A stretch of DNA of 6,295 nt from Anaerolineae bacterium (GTDB lineage Bacteria; Chloroflexota; Anaerolineae; 4572-78; J111), in NCBI GenBank assembly GCA_020433785.1, contig JAGRCC010000915.1, positions 1-6,295 of the forward strand, written 5' to 3'. The notes under the pieces are model-generated. The model worked only from the letters and a program-made list of their open reading frames with translations. It was not told where the DNA came from and searched no databases. The position numbers and the translations under genes are program-made. Shown one piece after another: positions 5,735-6,295 of the stretch (its first letter is position 1; each line of letters begins with the position of its first letter).

Positions 5735-6295
5735 AGCTTTGGGATTTGATCGGCAGCCAAAAGCCAAAGGTGCTGCCTTGTCCCACCTTGCTGATAACCG
5801 TGACCTTCCCGCCGTGCGCTTCTACAGCCGCCTTGACCAGGGCTAACCCCAGCCCTAGCCCTTCCAACCCTCGCTGAACCGCATCGGCCGTCTGGCTGAA
5901 CGCATTCCAAATCGTCCCCAATTTTTCAGAGGGAACCCCTTCACCGGTATCTTTTACTTCCACTATCACTCTCGATGACGTTGCGTAACCGACTATTTTA
6001 ACCGATCCGCCAATCGTATTAAACTTAATGGCGTTGTGAACCAAATGGTGCAGGGCTTCGCTGATCCGCTGCTGATCGATGTAAACTTGGGGCAGATCGG
6101 CCGTAAATTCGTAGGTTAAATCGATATGGCGCGCCTCTACCAGTCGAGCCAGATGGCTGGTCGCATCCTGAGCCAGCGTTGCCAGGTCGGTTTCCTCCAA
6201 AAACAGATCGCCCTGTTTGCTCATTAATGATGCAAACGAGATCAGCGTATTGATCATCTGGTGCCCTTCTACCAGTTCCTCATCGAGGCGTTTGA
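5733..6295 (-). CDS. Sensor histidine kinase, C-terminal part (5' truncated by window)
   Basis: The frame is open to the window end, giving 186 complete residues. They cover the second helix of the dimerisation domain and the whole ATP-binding domain; the phosphorylated-His box and sensory region lie outside. Numbering from the ATG at 6257: N box 'EALHHLVHNAIKFN' (N75), G1 box DTGEG (103-107), F box 'WNAF' (117-120), G2 box 'GLGLGLALVKAAVEAHGG' (133-150), G3-like 'GQGSTFGFWLPI' (159-170). All ATP-binding motifs look intact, so the kinase should autophosphorylate and pass phosphate to a response regulator not seen here. ATG 6257 is internal: upstream codons continue in frame with a helix-like 'KRLDEELVEGHQ'. 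The protein ends shortly after the ATPase domain, with no receiver domain. It is convergent with the large secreted protein, separated by 60 bases containing a shared hairpin. Confidence 0.9.
   Translation of the reverse strand, partial: KRLDEELVEGHQMINTLISFASLMSKQGDLFLEETDLATLAQDATSHLARLVEARHIDLTYEFTADLPQVYIDQQRISEALHHLVHNAIKFNTIGGSVKIVGYATSSRVIVEVKDTGEGVPSEKLGTIWNAFSQTADAVQRGLEGLGLGLALVKAAVEAHGGKVTVISKVGQGSTFGFWLPIKSQS

Noticed and set aside
5733..6257. ATG at 6257 as the start of the histidine kinase gene.
   Set aside because: The frame stays open to the window end, and the residues before it continue a helix; a start here would remove the phosphorylated-His region needed for a kinase.

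Overview
The window looks like a chromosomal segment from an environmental bacterium, most probably a Chloroflexota (Anaerolineae-like) genome. The hints are long Thr/Pro linkers of the 'PTNTP' type, a secreted multidomain protein carrying both cohesin-like and dockerin-like modules, and moderate GC content. This placement is inferred from protein style only; no rRNA or marker gene is present.

Layout. (1) Bases 1-393, plus strand: the C-terminal part of a FemAB/GNAT-type acyltransferase whose start lies outside the window. (2) Bases 411-1679, plus strand: a purple-acid-phosphatase-like metallophosphoesterase, 17 nt downstream and probably in the same operon. It ends before a strong intrinsic terminator at 1722-1766. 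(3) Bases 1680-2147: a non-coding stretch. It holds that terminator, a second perfect 11-bp terminator hairpin (1976-2016), and upstream copies of both hairpin arms, which suggest a possible attenuator or leader. (4) Bases 2148-5672, plus strand: a 1174-residue exported protein. Its order is signal peptide, TIM-barrel glycoside-hydrolase-like domain, beta-rich accessory module, Pro/Thr linker, ThuA/amidotransferase-like domain, linker, cohesin-like domain, long linker, carboxypeptidase-regulatory-like domain, and a duplicated dockerin-like calcium-binding module. (5) Bases 5694-5734: a 12-13 bp hairpin between convergent genes, overlapping the stop codon of the next gene. (6) Bases 5733-6295, minus strand: the C-terminal half of a sensor histidine kinase, running off the window end.

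The genes do not form one obvious pathway. The first two may share a transcript. The large extracellular protein appears to be its own transcription unit, suited to polysaccharide binding or breakdown outside the cell. The histidine kinase is convergent to it, and nothing in the sequence ties the two functionally. The most notable item is the cohesin plus dockerin combination on one chain, together with the unusual leader upstream of it. I see no CRISPR array, insertion sequence, tRNA or rRNA.
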